Shown here: piece by piece, positions 35,473-43,122 of the stretch
Numbering within the stretch: the stretch's first letter is position 1
Layout of the letters: every line of letters begins with the position of its first letter
Origin: PALSA-1006 sp036171275
GTDB lineage: Bacteria; Pseudomonadota; Gammaproteobacteria; Burkholderiales; Gallionellaceae
NCBI GenBank assembly: GCA_036171275.1
Contig: JAVHQT010000042.1
Location: forward strand, 33,699 to 97,698
Length of the DNA stretch: 64,000 nt
Direction: 5' to 3'
Program-made: the position numbers and the translations under genes
The notes under the pieces: generated by a model
Told to the model about the DNA's origin: nothing
Seen by the model: only the letters and a program-made list of their open reading frames with translations
Databases searched by the model: none

Positions 35473-36756
35473 TCATGACTGCCCGTGGACGCCCTCGCGC
35501 ACGCTCGCCACGTCCGTGAACATAGCGACTCTGGCATTGGAGGGCCTACTGGCTAAGCGAAACCCGTTGTTGTTGTTCCGGTTCGCTGGTTCGTTGTTGT
35601 TGCGGTTCGCCGCACGCACGTTCTGCGGTTTGTTGTTCCAAGAGCCGCCGCGAAGAACGCGCCCAACTAGCGGGCGGTCAGGCTTTTGCAGCGGGTCAAA
35701 CCACCCGCCGCAAAAGAGGGTACGGCGCAAGCGCCACGTATTGGCATGTTCGGCGTGTGCAATCCAGCTTTGCACACGCTGTTGAATTGCTTCGGCTTCA
35801 ATCGTGCTAGCCTGCCACTGGTCGCGCAGACCACGCAGACGATTACGAAAGCGGCGCACATTACTTTCCGGCAAACGCCGATGCCCATATCCATGCAACA
35901 CCAGCCCCAAAAATTCGGCAGGCTCGGCACACGCCACAATGCTCGTTTTAAGAGGATGTAAAATCATCCGTCGCCCTTCTAAATAGTGTGCAATTTGTTG
36001 CCGCCAGTGTGCCAGCACCACCGGGTCATCGTGAAAAAGTGCAAAGTCATCCACGTAGCGCACATAGCCCGGCACACGTAACACCTCTTTCACAAAATGA
36101 TCCAAACCGTTGAGATAAATATTGCCGAACAACTGACTTGTTAAATTACCAATCGGCAAACCGCGCCGCCGTTGTTGTGATGTAAATAAATCGTCACCGG
36201 GGAACATTAAATTGACCAGCTCCTGCGGATTGGAGCCATCAATAATTGTATCCATCAAGCCCAACGTCTGTTCGCAGGCGATGCGACGACGCAAATCCGC
36301 TTTGATAATCGCATGGTCAATCGACGGAAAATAGCGAAAAATATCGCAGCGCAACACATGCTGATAACGATCTCGATAATGCTCATACCGCGCAATGGCA
36401 CGATGCGTACCGAAGCCTTTACGGTTGGCGTAACTATCCTCAATAAACCCCCGCTCAAAAATCGGCGCAACCACATTGCACAAAGCATGATGCACCACGC
36501 GGTCGGCGAAGGGTGCTGCGGACACCATGCGCGGCTTCGGCTCATGCACATCAATAATAGTGTAACCGCCGCCGCGCCACGAGCCATCGAGCAACATCCG
36601 CTCAATACGCAGCAAATTTCTTTCCAGATTCGCCATAAAACCTGCCGCACCCGGCTTGCCGCGCTTGCCGCAAATCGCACGCATCGCCGCCTCATGCAAA
36701 GCACGGAAGCTGGCGATATTGCCAAATAAATCATCGTGAAGTTTAGCGCGGGTCAT
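35473..36756 (-). CDS. diversity-generating retroelement reverse transcriptase
   Basis: A 427-residue reverse transcriptase that copies the template RNA into mutagenised cDNA. Palm motifs are clear: LRCDIFRYFPSIDH, RGLPIGNLTSQLFGNIYL near residues 195-215 and YVDD at 234-237. The IGxxxSQ block is the DGR hallmark; maturase and endonuclease domains of group II introns are absent. Residues about 366-402 are encoded by the template repeat itself, in the same frame as the target protein, so the C-terminus reads RVLRGGSWNNKPQNVRAANR. The unusual overlap means the real functional end may be earlier. No strong ribosome site is seen. Confidence 0.95.
   Translation of the reverse strand: MTRAKLHDDLFGNIASFRALHEAAMRAICGKRGKPGAAGFMANLERNLLRIERMLLDGSWRGGGYTIIDVHEPKPRMVSAAPFADRVVHHALCNVVAPIFERGFIEDSYANRKGFGTHRAIARYEHYRDRYQHVLRCDIFRYFPSIDHAIIKADLRRRIACEQTLGLMDTIIDGSNPQELVNLMFPGDDLFTSQQRRRGLPIGNLTSQLFGNIYLNGLDHFVKEVLRVPGYVRYVDDFALFHDDPVVLAHWRQQIAHYLEGRRMILHPLKTSIVACAEPAEFLGLVLHGYGHRRLPESNVRRFRNRLRGLRDQWQASTIEAEAIQQRVQSWIAHAEHANTWRLRRTLFCGGWFDPLQKPDRPLVGRVLRGGSWNNKPQNVRAANRNNNEPANRNNNNGFRLASRPSNARVAMFTDVASVREGVHGQS
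35551..35662 (-). repeat. DGR template repeat (TR)
   Basis: A 112-nt segment nearly identical to the variable repeat at 37427-37538. On the minus strand it holds 32 adenines, mostly in AAC codons (WNNKPQN, NRNNNEPANRNNNN). All 17 differences from the VR fall on these adenines; none of the 80 other positions differ. It overlaps the RT 3' end and is followed by sequence unlike that beyond the VR. Confidence 0.97.
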
Positions 36757-36935
36757 AGAGCATTTTCGTTAATCAATTGAATATTCCAACGCTTGATAAC
36801 AACCGCTCCTTCCCCTTCAAGGGGAAGGCGGGGATGGGGATGGGTTCTTCCACGCCGACACAACCCATCCCCACCCTAACCCTCCCCTTGAAGGGGAGGG
36901 AATTGGCAGTTCCACTCACAGACGGGGGAGGGAAT
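36757..36935. other. structured gap between avd and the reverse transcriptase
   Basis: This gap holds two palindromes of the CCTCCCCTTGAAGGGGAGG family (36808-36828 and 36880-36900). Between them GGGATGGGGATGGGTT and AACCCATCCCC can also pair. The RNA is therefore likely to be strongly folded. No open frame is supported. It may help expose or protect the template RNA, or may simply be a repeat insertion. Confidence 0.6.
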
Positions 36936-37292
36936 TTAGGCACGCTGCGCCTTTATCCAACCGCCGACCATGCGCCCAATTTCATCCAAGGCACGGGCGG
37001 CAAATTCATAGCGGCGCATATCCAAACACTGCAAATCGGTGGCAAGGCGTAACAGGATGCGCAGTTTTTCCAGCTTCATATTCACCTGTGCTAAGAGAGT
37101 CTGACGATCACGGCGATAGCTCGCCTCAACCAACCCTTCCAATACATCCAGAGCGGTATTTTGAACGCGTTCGCCCAAGGAAAATTTGTGTGAGCGCGGA
37201 AATTTTTCAACCGTGGGTATCAACCACAACATAAATTGGTACATTTTTTCCAGCGAAGGCCCCGTCATTCGGGCAGCATTTTGTTCGTTCAT
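36936..37292 (-). CDS. avd: DGR accessory variability protein Avd
   Basis: A 118-residue, basic, all-helical protein of the Avd / four-helix-bundle (S23-like) family. In DGRs it forms a pentamer that binds the RT and template RNA and is needed for retrohoming. Blocks such as YQFMLWLIPTVEKFPRSHKFSLGERV and LEGLVEASYRRDR match this family. It lies between the target gene and RT, a classic position. A start at the internal ATG nine codons in is also possible; neither has a strong ribosome site. Confidence 0.9.
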   Translation of the reverse strand: MNEQNAARMTGPSLEKMYQFMLWLIPTVEKFPRSHKFSLGERVQNTALDVLEGLVEASYRRDRQTLLAQVNMKLEKLRILLRLATDLQCLDMRRYEFAARALDEIGRMVGGWIKAQRA

Positions 37293-37300
37293 TTTTTTCG

Positions 37301-37319
37301 TTGGGGGCTACGCCCCCAA
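37301..37319. other. hairpin TTGGGGGC-TAC-GCCCCCAA between VR and avd
   Basis: A perfect 8-bp stem with a 3-nt loop, 8 nt upstream of the avd start codon. It would be very stable in RNA. It lacks a following T run, so it is not an intrinsic terminator on the minus strand; it could slow translation of avd or stabilise the message. Confidence 0.65.
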
Positions 37320-37405
37320 ACCCCCTTACCTTAAAAACCGCTCTCCGTCGCCTCGTTCACCGTTAACCCTTGCAAGAGGTAAAGGGGTAAAGAACCAAGG
37401 GGTAA

Positions 37406-37421
37406 GCTGCCTTACGGCAGC
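37406..37421 (-). other. DGR stem-loop just beyond the variable repeat
   Basis: On the minus strand GCTGCC-GTAA-GGCAGC forms a 6-bp stem with a GNRA-type tetraloop, 5 nt after the VR. The target stop codon TAA lies in the loop. In the phage BPP-1 DGR a hairpin at this place promotes retrohoming. There is no such hairpin beyond the TR, as expected. Confidence 0.8.
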
Positions 37422-39406
37422 GTCCTGGCTAAGCGAAACCCGAGGAAGCTGCTCCGGAACGCTGGATCGTAGTTGCCGCGGTTCGCCGCACGCACGAGCT
37501 GCGGATTGCTGATCCAAGAGCCGCCGCGAAGAACGCGCTTCGCACCATCATCCTGCCATTCGTTGCCATCAGTGGGCGCACCGTTATAGTTCTCATGATA
37601 GCTATCTGCCGTCCATTGCCACAGGTTGCCTTGCATGTCATACAAGCCAAACGCATTCGGTTTAAAGCTGGCAACCGGGGCGGTGTAAGCGTAGCCATCG
37701 TTACAATTGTGCGTTTCCCCTGTCACGCCACTGACTTGGCTTTTGAGGGTTTGGTCACCTACGTTGGCGTAGCCGCAAGCTGGGTCTGGGCTGTCTCCCC
37801 AGTAACGGGCGGTGGTCGTGCCGGCTCGCGCGGCATATTCCCATTCGGCTTCGGTCGGCAGTCGGTATTGCTTGCCAGTCTTGCGGCTTAACCATTCAGC
37901 ATAGGCTTTGGCATCGTTCCAGTTGATGCAGGCAACGGGGTGGTTGTCTTGTTGACTGTAGCCGGGGTTGCGCCAGTTTGCACCGTCACGCGCTTTCCAA
38001 CCACCTTCAAATACCCAACATTTGTTGCCCGCATCGTAGCCGGTGGCATTCACAAAAGCACTAAACTGACCTCGACTGATGTGAGTTTTGCCCATGAGAA
38101 AAGCTTTGACACTTACGCTATGCACGGGGCCTTCGTCGCCACCGCGAGCAGTTTCATAAGAAGGCGAGCCCATGTTAAAACTACCTGCGGGAACAACCAC
38201 CATTTCAGGGCAGTCAGCGCAGTCTTTAATCACGCTGCCCGCTTGCGGAGTTTCGGCTTGTAGTTTGCGCATTTTGACTTGGACAATTGCAATATAACGC
38301 CCATGTGGATAGGTGCTGAGATAGCTTTGGTAGGCACTTTCTGTGCCGGTTTGTTCGGCCGCTTGCCAGGCTTGTTGTTCTTGTTGCAGCTTTTGGTTGC
38401 CTGCATCTTCTTCTAGTTTTTTGATGCGGCTTTTCGCTAATGCGACAAATTTGCCTTTCGGGTAGGTTTGCAAATACGTTTGGTAGTCTTCGCGAGTGTT
38501 GGTGGTTTTTACTTCGTTCCACAAAATAGCTTCAGGATCGTCTGCATTGATGAGGGGCTCAACCTGCACTGGCGGCTGGCTGGGCGGTATGTAGGCGATT
38601 TGTTGGCTAGGCGCGGCGGTGTCGGCACAGCCGCCAAAGCAAAAATCGCCTTCAATACTGCCTTCCATCCACGGTTCTTGTTTGCCTTGCGAGGCGGTTT
38701 TGACCGCCGTGACGACGCGTTTCAGGCTTTGTTCAATCGGGGCGGTGCTGGCCATTTGTGCCAATAGTTTGCTGGTGTAAAGCCCATTTCTGCCCGTGCC
38801 GTCGGCGGCAACACTACCCGGCCGCGTGGCATAAGAAATCAAGGTGCCAGACGGCGCGCTGACCCGCGCCAAGCCTCGGTCAGTCGAGCGAAAGCTGCGC
38901 GAGGCATAGGGATTATTGCGGCAGGCATCGAGAAAAACCAGATTGAGGCGCGTTCTGGATTCTTCCAACACGTCCATGATTTGCTTAACCGACAGGCTTT
39001 GATTGGGCACATCTTCTTCAGAATTGATGTCGGCATCCACGGCGGGCAAAAAGTTGTCGCCTTTAATTTGCAAGCCGTGTCCGGCATAAAACACCAGCGC
39101 CACCGCGCCGGGCGAAAGTTTGCTGCGGAATTCGCGCAGGGTGCTGCCAATTTGTTTGGTTTTGAGGTTGGCGCGTTCAATCACTTGAAAGCCTAAATTG
39201 CGTAGTTGCGCCGCCATGTCGTGCGCGTCGTTCACGGGGTTGGCGAGCGGCGAATTCAGGTAATCGCTATTACCAATGACTAAAGCAACGCGTTGTTCGT
39301 TGCTGACGGTCTGCGCTACAGGCCTGAGCGCTCTATCATTCGCCGCGTGAACGTGCGCAGATAAAAACAAAATACTGAATATAATCAATAACTTAAGTTT
39401 TTTCAT
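37412..39406 (-). CDS. DGR target: secreted caspase-like / FGE-sulfatase protein
   Basis: A 664-residue protein. A signal peptide covers residues 1-21 (ends HVHAAND). Residues about 36-260 are a caspase-like (C14) domain with His110 in FYAGHG and Cys162 in LDACRNN, an intact dyad. Residues about 288-385 hold two repeats of the pattern W..A......YQ.YL.TYP.G.... Residues about 395-664 form an FGE-sulfatase fold of the C-type lectin kind (MVVVPAGSFNMGS, RLPTEAEWEYAARAG, FGLYDMQGNLWQW, RVLRGGSW). The last part, about 624-660, is the variable repeat. FGE catalytic cysteines are absent, so the domain probably binds ligands. ATG 39406 is chosen for the signal peptide. Confidence 0.95.
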   Translation of the reverse strand: MKKLKLLIIFSILFLSAHVHAANDRALRPVAQTVSNEQRVALVIGNSDYLNSPLANPVNDAHDMAAQLRNLGFQVIERANLKTKQIGSTLREFRSKLSPGAVALVFYAGHGLQIKGDNFLPAVDADINSEEDVPNQSLSVKQIMDVLEESRTRLNLVFLDACRNNPYASRSFRSTDRGLARVSAPSGTLISYATRPGSVAADGTGRNGLYTSKLLAQMASTAPIEQSLKRVVTAVKTASQGKQEPWMEGSIEGDFCFGGCADTAAPSQQIAYIPPSQPPVQVEPLINADDPEAILWNEVKTTNTREDYQTYLQTYPKGKFVALAKSRIKKLEEDAGNQKLQQEQQAWQAAEQTGTESAYQSYLSTYPHGRYIAIVQVKMRKLQAETPQAGSVIKDCADCPEMVVVPAGSFNMGSPSYETARGGDEGPVHSVSVKAFLMGKTHISRGQFSAFVNATGYDAGNKCWVFEGGWKARDGANWRNPGYSQQDNHPVACINWNDAKAYAEWLSRKTGKQYRLPTEAEWEYAARAGTTTARYWGDSPDPACGYANVGDQTLKSQVSGVTGETHNCNDGYAYTAPVASFKPNAFGLYDMQGNLWQWTADSYHENYNGAPTDGNEWQDDGAKRVLRGGSWISNPQLVRAANRGNYDPAFRSSFLGFRLARTLP
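37427..37538 (-). repeat. DGR variable repeat (VR) in the target gene
   Basis: This is the 3' end of the target gene. It aligns without gaps over 112 nt to the TR at 35551-35662. Twelve codons differ: Asn to Ile, Ser, Leu, Gly, Tyr or Phe, Lys to Asn and Glu to Asp. All are explained by change at template adenines. The flanking invariant blocks are GGSW and GFRLA. Confidence 0.97.
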
Positions 39407-39494
39407 GATGCTGGCGTGGGAAATTTTAAAGGCGCGAATTGTAGCAAAGCAGGCGATGCGGTGGGTCGTTAATTGCGCAGATTTAGTTAGGGAG

Positions 39495-39617
39495 GCACTG
39501 ATTAAATCCACCGTTCGACCTGAGCTGGTCGAAGGGTGATTTTAAGTGATTGATTCTTTGTCGATTTAATCCGTTATGGTTCGACAAGCTCACCACGAAC
39601 GGATTAAATCAGCGTTT
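39495..39617. repeat. complete REP/MITE-like element
   Basis: The two ends are inverted copies: GGCACTGATTAAATCC at the left and GGATTAAATCAGCGTTTCC at the right. Inside are two REP cores, CCGTTCGACCTGAGCTGGTC and GGTTCGACAAGCTCACCACG. It lies between the DJ-1 gene and the start of the DGR target. It is the most complete copy of the interspersed family in this window. Confidence 0.8.
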
Positions 39618-39619
39618 CC

Positions 39620-40162
39620 TTAGCTTTGCAATTCTGCCGCGACTTGTTGCCGACTGTCGCTACCGAGCAGCATTTCGACCAGCGTGAGTGCAAATTCGAT
39701 GGCCGTTCCAGGACCGCGTGAGGTGATGAAGTTGCCGTCTATTTCTACGGCAGAAGTCTGGCACAACACCTGCGGGAAGTCGTCTAGGCAAGTGGGGAAA
39801 CAGGTGGCGCGTCGTCCATCTAGCAAACCGGCGGCGGCCAATACTGACGGTGCGGCGCAAATCGCGGCAAGCAATTTTCCCGCCGCTGCCATGCGTTGTA
39901 ACAAGGTGATGATGCGTGCATCGGCGCTGAGATTGCGCGTTCCCGGCTGTCCGCCGGGTAAGACAATCAGGTCGAATTCTTGCTGCATTGCTGCTTCTAA
40001 GGTGCTGTCGGGCAATAACATCACGCCGCGACTGGCGCGCACGGGTTGCGCATCCAATCCAACCGCCAGCACGTCCATGTCGGCACGGCGCAACAGATCA
40101 ATCACCGTGACCGCTTCTATTTCTTCACAACCTTGCGCTAAAATAATCAGAACTTTTTTCAT
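39620..40162 (-). CDS. DJ-1/PfpI family protein (YajL type)
   Basis: A 180-residue DJ-1 superfamily protein. The nucleophile-elbow Cys is in AAICAAPSVLA, and the conserved Glu is in GCEEIEAV. VLPGGQPGTRNL is another family block. Known relatives act as glyoxalases or protein-repair chaperones under carbonyl and oxidative stress; the role here is not proven. ATG 40162 is preferred over a TTG at 40171. PAP2 and yajQ lie behind it on the same strand. Confidence 0.88.
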   Translation of the reverse strand: MKKVLIILAQGCEEIEAVTVIDLLRRADMDVLAVGLDAQPVRASRGVMLLPDSTLEAAMQQEFDLIVLPGGQPGTRNLSADARIITLLQRMAAAGKLLAAICAAPSVLAAAGLLDGRRATCFPTCLDDFPQVLCQTSAVEIDGNFITSRGPGTAIEFALTLVEMLLGSDSRQQVAAELQS

Positions 40163-40180
40163 ATTAATCAATGAGTTAGT

Positions 40181-41014
40181 TTAGAAATTGCCGACCAGCT
40201 GAATTCCGGTTAAATCAGGCGACAGCAACGGCAGTAAAGAGAAAGTACTTTTATGTAAGGTTTGGTTGTGATGCACAATCGTGCGCCCAACCAAGGTGCC
40301 AATGAACGCCGAGGTCAGCACATCGGAAGCCCAATGCGCATCGTTATACATTCGTGCCATGCCAACAATGCTCGCCAGCGAATAAGACGAATAGACAACC
40401 CACGGCTGGTCTTCGTAATGCGTAGCAATCACCGAGGCTAAAGTAAACGCTTCTGTGGTGTGACCGGAAGGAAAAGAGCTGTTGTTATTCAGGCCGGTAT
40501 AACCCTGAAAATTGTTGTTATCCAGATTATCGCGTGGACGACTGCGATTGGTCAGCATTTTGGTGCTTTGATTCAGCATCGCAGAAACGATCGTCGCTAA
40601 AACCAAATCCTCGCCGACATTGATGGATTTTTGATTATTGCCGAGTGCACCGTAAAGATAAAAGCCGCCCATCACACCCAAGGAATAGCTGCTACCTAGA
40701 TTTTCGACGCGATTTAACGTCGCATTTCCAGAGCTATTGGTATTGCCCGCGCCGGGGCAGCTATCCGTTCTGGATTGTTGGCACATAAAATCGCGCATCG
40801 GGCGATCGATGAATTTCGCTGTACCCACCACCGCCAGCGACGCCCACCCCACAGTTTGCCAATCTGACGCATCCCAACGGCTGGGCGCGGTAGCGGTATA
40901 GCGAATATCTTCAATTATCAAAGCGGTAAAACTGGGCGTTTCAGCTGCATGGGCGGCCATGTTGCAGCATAAAACCGCACTGAAAAATGCGAGTGCTGAA
41001 ATCTTTAAGTTCAT
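40181..41014 (-). CDS. PAP2 family phosphatase, secreted
   Basis: A 277-residue phosphatidic acid phosphatase-like protein. A signal peptide ends near AHAAET (residue 24). The three-part active site is visible: KMLTNRSRPRD, SFPSGHTTEAF and ARMYNDAHWASDV, with the His acid-base pair. Substrates of such enzymes include lipid phosphates and undecaprenyl diphosphate; the choice here is open. It starts 3 nt from the yajQ stop, so the two are probably co-transcribed. Confidence 0.87.
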   Translation of the reverse strand: MNLKISALAFFSAVLCCNMAAHAAETPSFTALIIEDIRYTATAPSRWDASDWQTVGWASLAVVGTAKFIDRPMRDFMCQQSRTDSCPGAGNTNSSGNATLNRVENLGSSYSLGVMGGFYLYGALGNNQKSINVGEDLVLATIVSAMLNQSTKMLTNRSRPRDNLDNNNFQGYTGLNNNSSFPSGHTTEAFTLASVIATHYEDQPWVVYSSYSLASIVGMARMYNDAHWASDVLTSAFIGTLVGRTIVHHNQTLHKSTFSLLPLLSPDLTGIQLVGNF

Positions 41015-41016
41015 GA

Positions 41017-41505
41017 TTAATCTCGGAAATTTTGATATTGCAACGGAAAATCGGTAATGGATTTTTTGACGAAAGCGATGCCAGATTGCAAATCGTCACG
41101 GCTTTTACCGGTGACGCGCACCGTATCGCCTTGAATACTGGCTTGCACTTTCAATTTTGCATCTTTAATGAGTTTGACGATTTTTTTTGCCAGCTCGATT
41201 TCCACACCCACTTTCACCGTGCACGCGCGTTTCACTTTATTGCCACTGACTTTCTCCACTTTGTCACTCAGTTCCAAACACTTAATATCCACACCGCGTT
41301 TGCTGAGTTTGCCATTCAAAATATCTTGCACTTGGTCGAGTTGAAACGCGTTATCCGCATGGACGGTCAGTACCAGTTCTGCTTGTTCAACGCGCGCATC
41401 CGACCCTTTAAAGTCAAAGCGCGTGCTGACTTCTTTGTTGGTTTGTTCAACCGCATTTTTTACTTCGGTTTTATCGACTTCAGACACAATATCAAAAGAG
41501 GGCAT
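41017..41505 (-). CDS. yajQ: YajQ family nucleotide-binding protein
   Basis: A 162-residue YajQ protein ([21 protein letters not shown]). Blocks [14 protein letters not shown] and [20 protein letters not shown]-like sequence mark the family. Relatives bind cyclic di-GMP or RNA. This genome segment also carries two cyclic di-GMP enzymes, at 12.9 and 53.5 kb, but no physical link between them is shown. Confidence 0.94.
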   Translation of the reverse strand: [162 protein letters not shown]

Positions 41506-41547
41506 GGTGTAATTCCTAGGTTATGAAAGCGAAAGTGTTTACGTTTT

Positions 41548-41868
41548 TTAGCCAAAACTGCAAACATAATCCACCGCGTCAGCGCCAGTGTGAATTTCAA
41601 AGCTGCTGTTGGCGGCGACGCTGAAATGACTACCCGCAACGTAGGTTTTAAAATCCGCTTCGCCAGCCAATTTGACTTGGCATTCGCCCGCGCTGATTTC
41701 CATCAGTTCAGGTGCGCCAACATTAAAAGTTAGTTGGCTTTTTGGCATTACTACGCCGACTGTTTTGCGCGAGCCATCGGGGAAAAAAACCGAATGCGAC
41801 ACGCATTTTCCGTCGAAAAAGACATTGGATTTTTTGCCAACACTAACGTGTTCAATTTTATCTGACAT
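41548..41868 (-). CDS. ppnP: pyrimidine/purine nucleoside phosphorylase PpnP
   Basis: A 106-residue cupin-like enzyme (formerly YaiE, DUF1255) that phosphorolyses several nucleosides. The block VSVGKKSNVFFDGKCVSHSV and DGSRKTVGVVMP are family signatures. The start follows TTGAGGAATTTTAA, a good ribosome site. An IHF-like motif lies 15 nt upstream of the gene, overlapping the argG stop. Confidence 0.9.
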   Translation of the reverse strand: MSDKIEHVSVGKKSNVFFDGKCVSHSVFFPDGSRKTVGVVMPKSQLTFNVGAPELMEISAGECQVKLAGEADFKTYVAGSHFSVAANSSFEIHTGADAVDYVCSFG

Positions 41869-41882
41869 TTAAAATTCCTCAA

Positions 41883-41898
41883 TATAATCAATAACTTA
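41883..41898. promoter_or_regulatory. IHF-like motif TATAATCAATAACTTA
   Basis: Matches the IHF consensus WATCAANNNNTTR. It overlaps the argG stop codon and precedes ppnP by about 15 nt. Five similar sites occur in this window. Confidence 0.35.
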
Positions 41899-43122
41899 CT
41901 TTATTTGGCGCAAATTTGCCGCAATGCGCAGCCGCAAGGCATTGAGCTTGATAAAACCCGCCGCATCTTTTTGGTCGTAAGCGCCTTTGTCATCTTCAAA
42001 GGTGGCGATATTCGGGTCAAATAAAGAATCGGTTTTTGAATCGCGCCCTACCACAATCACGTTGCCTTTATACAATTTGACTCGCACCCAACCGTTGACG
42101 GTTTTCTGCGTGTGGTCAATCAGCGTTTGCAAAGCTTGACGCTCAGGACTCCACCAATAGCCGTTGTAAATCATGCTGGCGTAACGTGGCATCAAGTCAT
42201 CTTTCAGGTGCGCGACTTCACGGTCTAGCGTGATGGATTCGATGGCGCGGTGCGCTTTCAACATAATCGTGCCGCCAGGGGTTTCGTAACAACCACGTGA
42301 CTTCATGCCAACGTAGCGATTTTCGACTAAATCGAGGCGACCAATGCCGTGTTTGCCGCCCAGTTCGTTCAGTTTGCTCAATACTTGCGCAGGCGATAAT
42401 TTCGACCCGTTTAACGCCACGATGTCGCCATTGGCAAATTCCAAATCCAGATATTCCGCGGCGTCGGGCGCTTTTTCGGGCGAAACTGACCAGCGCCACA
42501 TGCTTTCTTCGGCTTCCGCTGCGGGGTTTTCGAGGTGGCGACCTTCAAAGCTGATGTGCAGCAAATTGGCATCCATCGAATACGGTGAGCCGCCATTTTT
42601 GTGCTTCATGTCCACTGGAATGCCATTTTTTTCAGCGTAAGCCATCAGCTTTTCACGCGACAGCAAATCCCATTCCCGCCAAGGTGCGATAATTTTAATG
42701 TTCGGATGTAAGGCATACGCACCCAGTTCAAAACGCACTTGGTCGTTACCTTTGCCAGTCGCGCCATGCGCAATGGCATCCGCACCGGTTTGTTGAACAA
42801 TTTCAATCAAGCGTTTAGCGATTAAAGGACGGGCAATCGAGGTGCCAAGCAGGTACTCGCCTTCATAAATGGTGTTGGCGCGGAACATCGGAAAGACAAA
42901 ATCGCGCACAAATTCTTCGCGCAAATCGTCGATGAAAATATTTTCCGGCTTAATGCCAAATTGCAGTGCTTTTTGACGCGCCGGTTCTAGCTCTTCACCT
43001 TGCCCCAAATCGGCGGTAAAGGTGACGACTTCGCATTGATAGGTGTCTTGTAGCCATTTTAAAATAACGGAAGTGTCGAGTCCGCCCGAGTAGGCAAGGA
43101 CGGCTTTTTTAATGTCGCTCAT
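41896..43122 (-). CDS. argG: argininosuccinate synthase
   Basis: ArgG joins citrulline and aspartate with ATP in arginine synthesis. The N-terminal PP-loop AYSGGLDTSVILKWL is intact, followed by AHGATGKGNDQVRFE, a substrate loop, and LVENRYVGMKSRGCYETPGG. Length (408 residues) is typical. argF and argD lie upstream on the same strand but separated by about 180 nt, so argG has its own start region (with an IHF-like site at 43247). Confidence 0.97.
   Translation of the reverse strand: MSDIKKAVLAYSGGLDTSVILKWLQDTYQCEVVTFTADLGQGEELEPARQKALQFGIKPENIFIDDLREEFVRDFVFPMFRANTIYEGEYLLGTSIARPLIAKRLIEIVQQTGADAIAHGATGKGNDQVRFELGAYALHPNIKIIAPWREWDLLSREKLMAYAEKNGIPVDMKHKNGGSPYSMDANLLHISFEGRHLENPAAEAEESMWRWSVSPEKAPDAAEYLDLEFANGDIVALNGSKLSPAQVLSKLNELGGKHGIGRLDLVENRYVGMKSRGCYETPGGTIMLKAHRAIESITLDREVAHLKDDLMPRYASMIYNGYWWSPERQALQTLIDHTQKTVNGWVRVKLYKGNVIVVGRDSKTDSLFDPNIATFEDDKGAYDQKDAAGFIKLNALRLRIAANLRQIK

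Noticed and set aside
35473..36756. Group II intron maturase or retron reverse transcriptase
   Set aside because: There is no maturase or endonuclease domain, no intron RNA structure or retron msr/msd was seen, and the IGxxxSQ block, Avd and TR/VR pair fit a DGR.
37412..39406. Active formylglycine-generating enzyme
   Set aside because: The FGE fold is there, but the GGSW region has no catalytic Cys pair and carries the hypervariable repeat, so a binding role is more likely.
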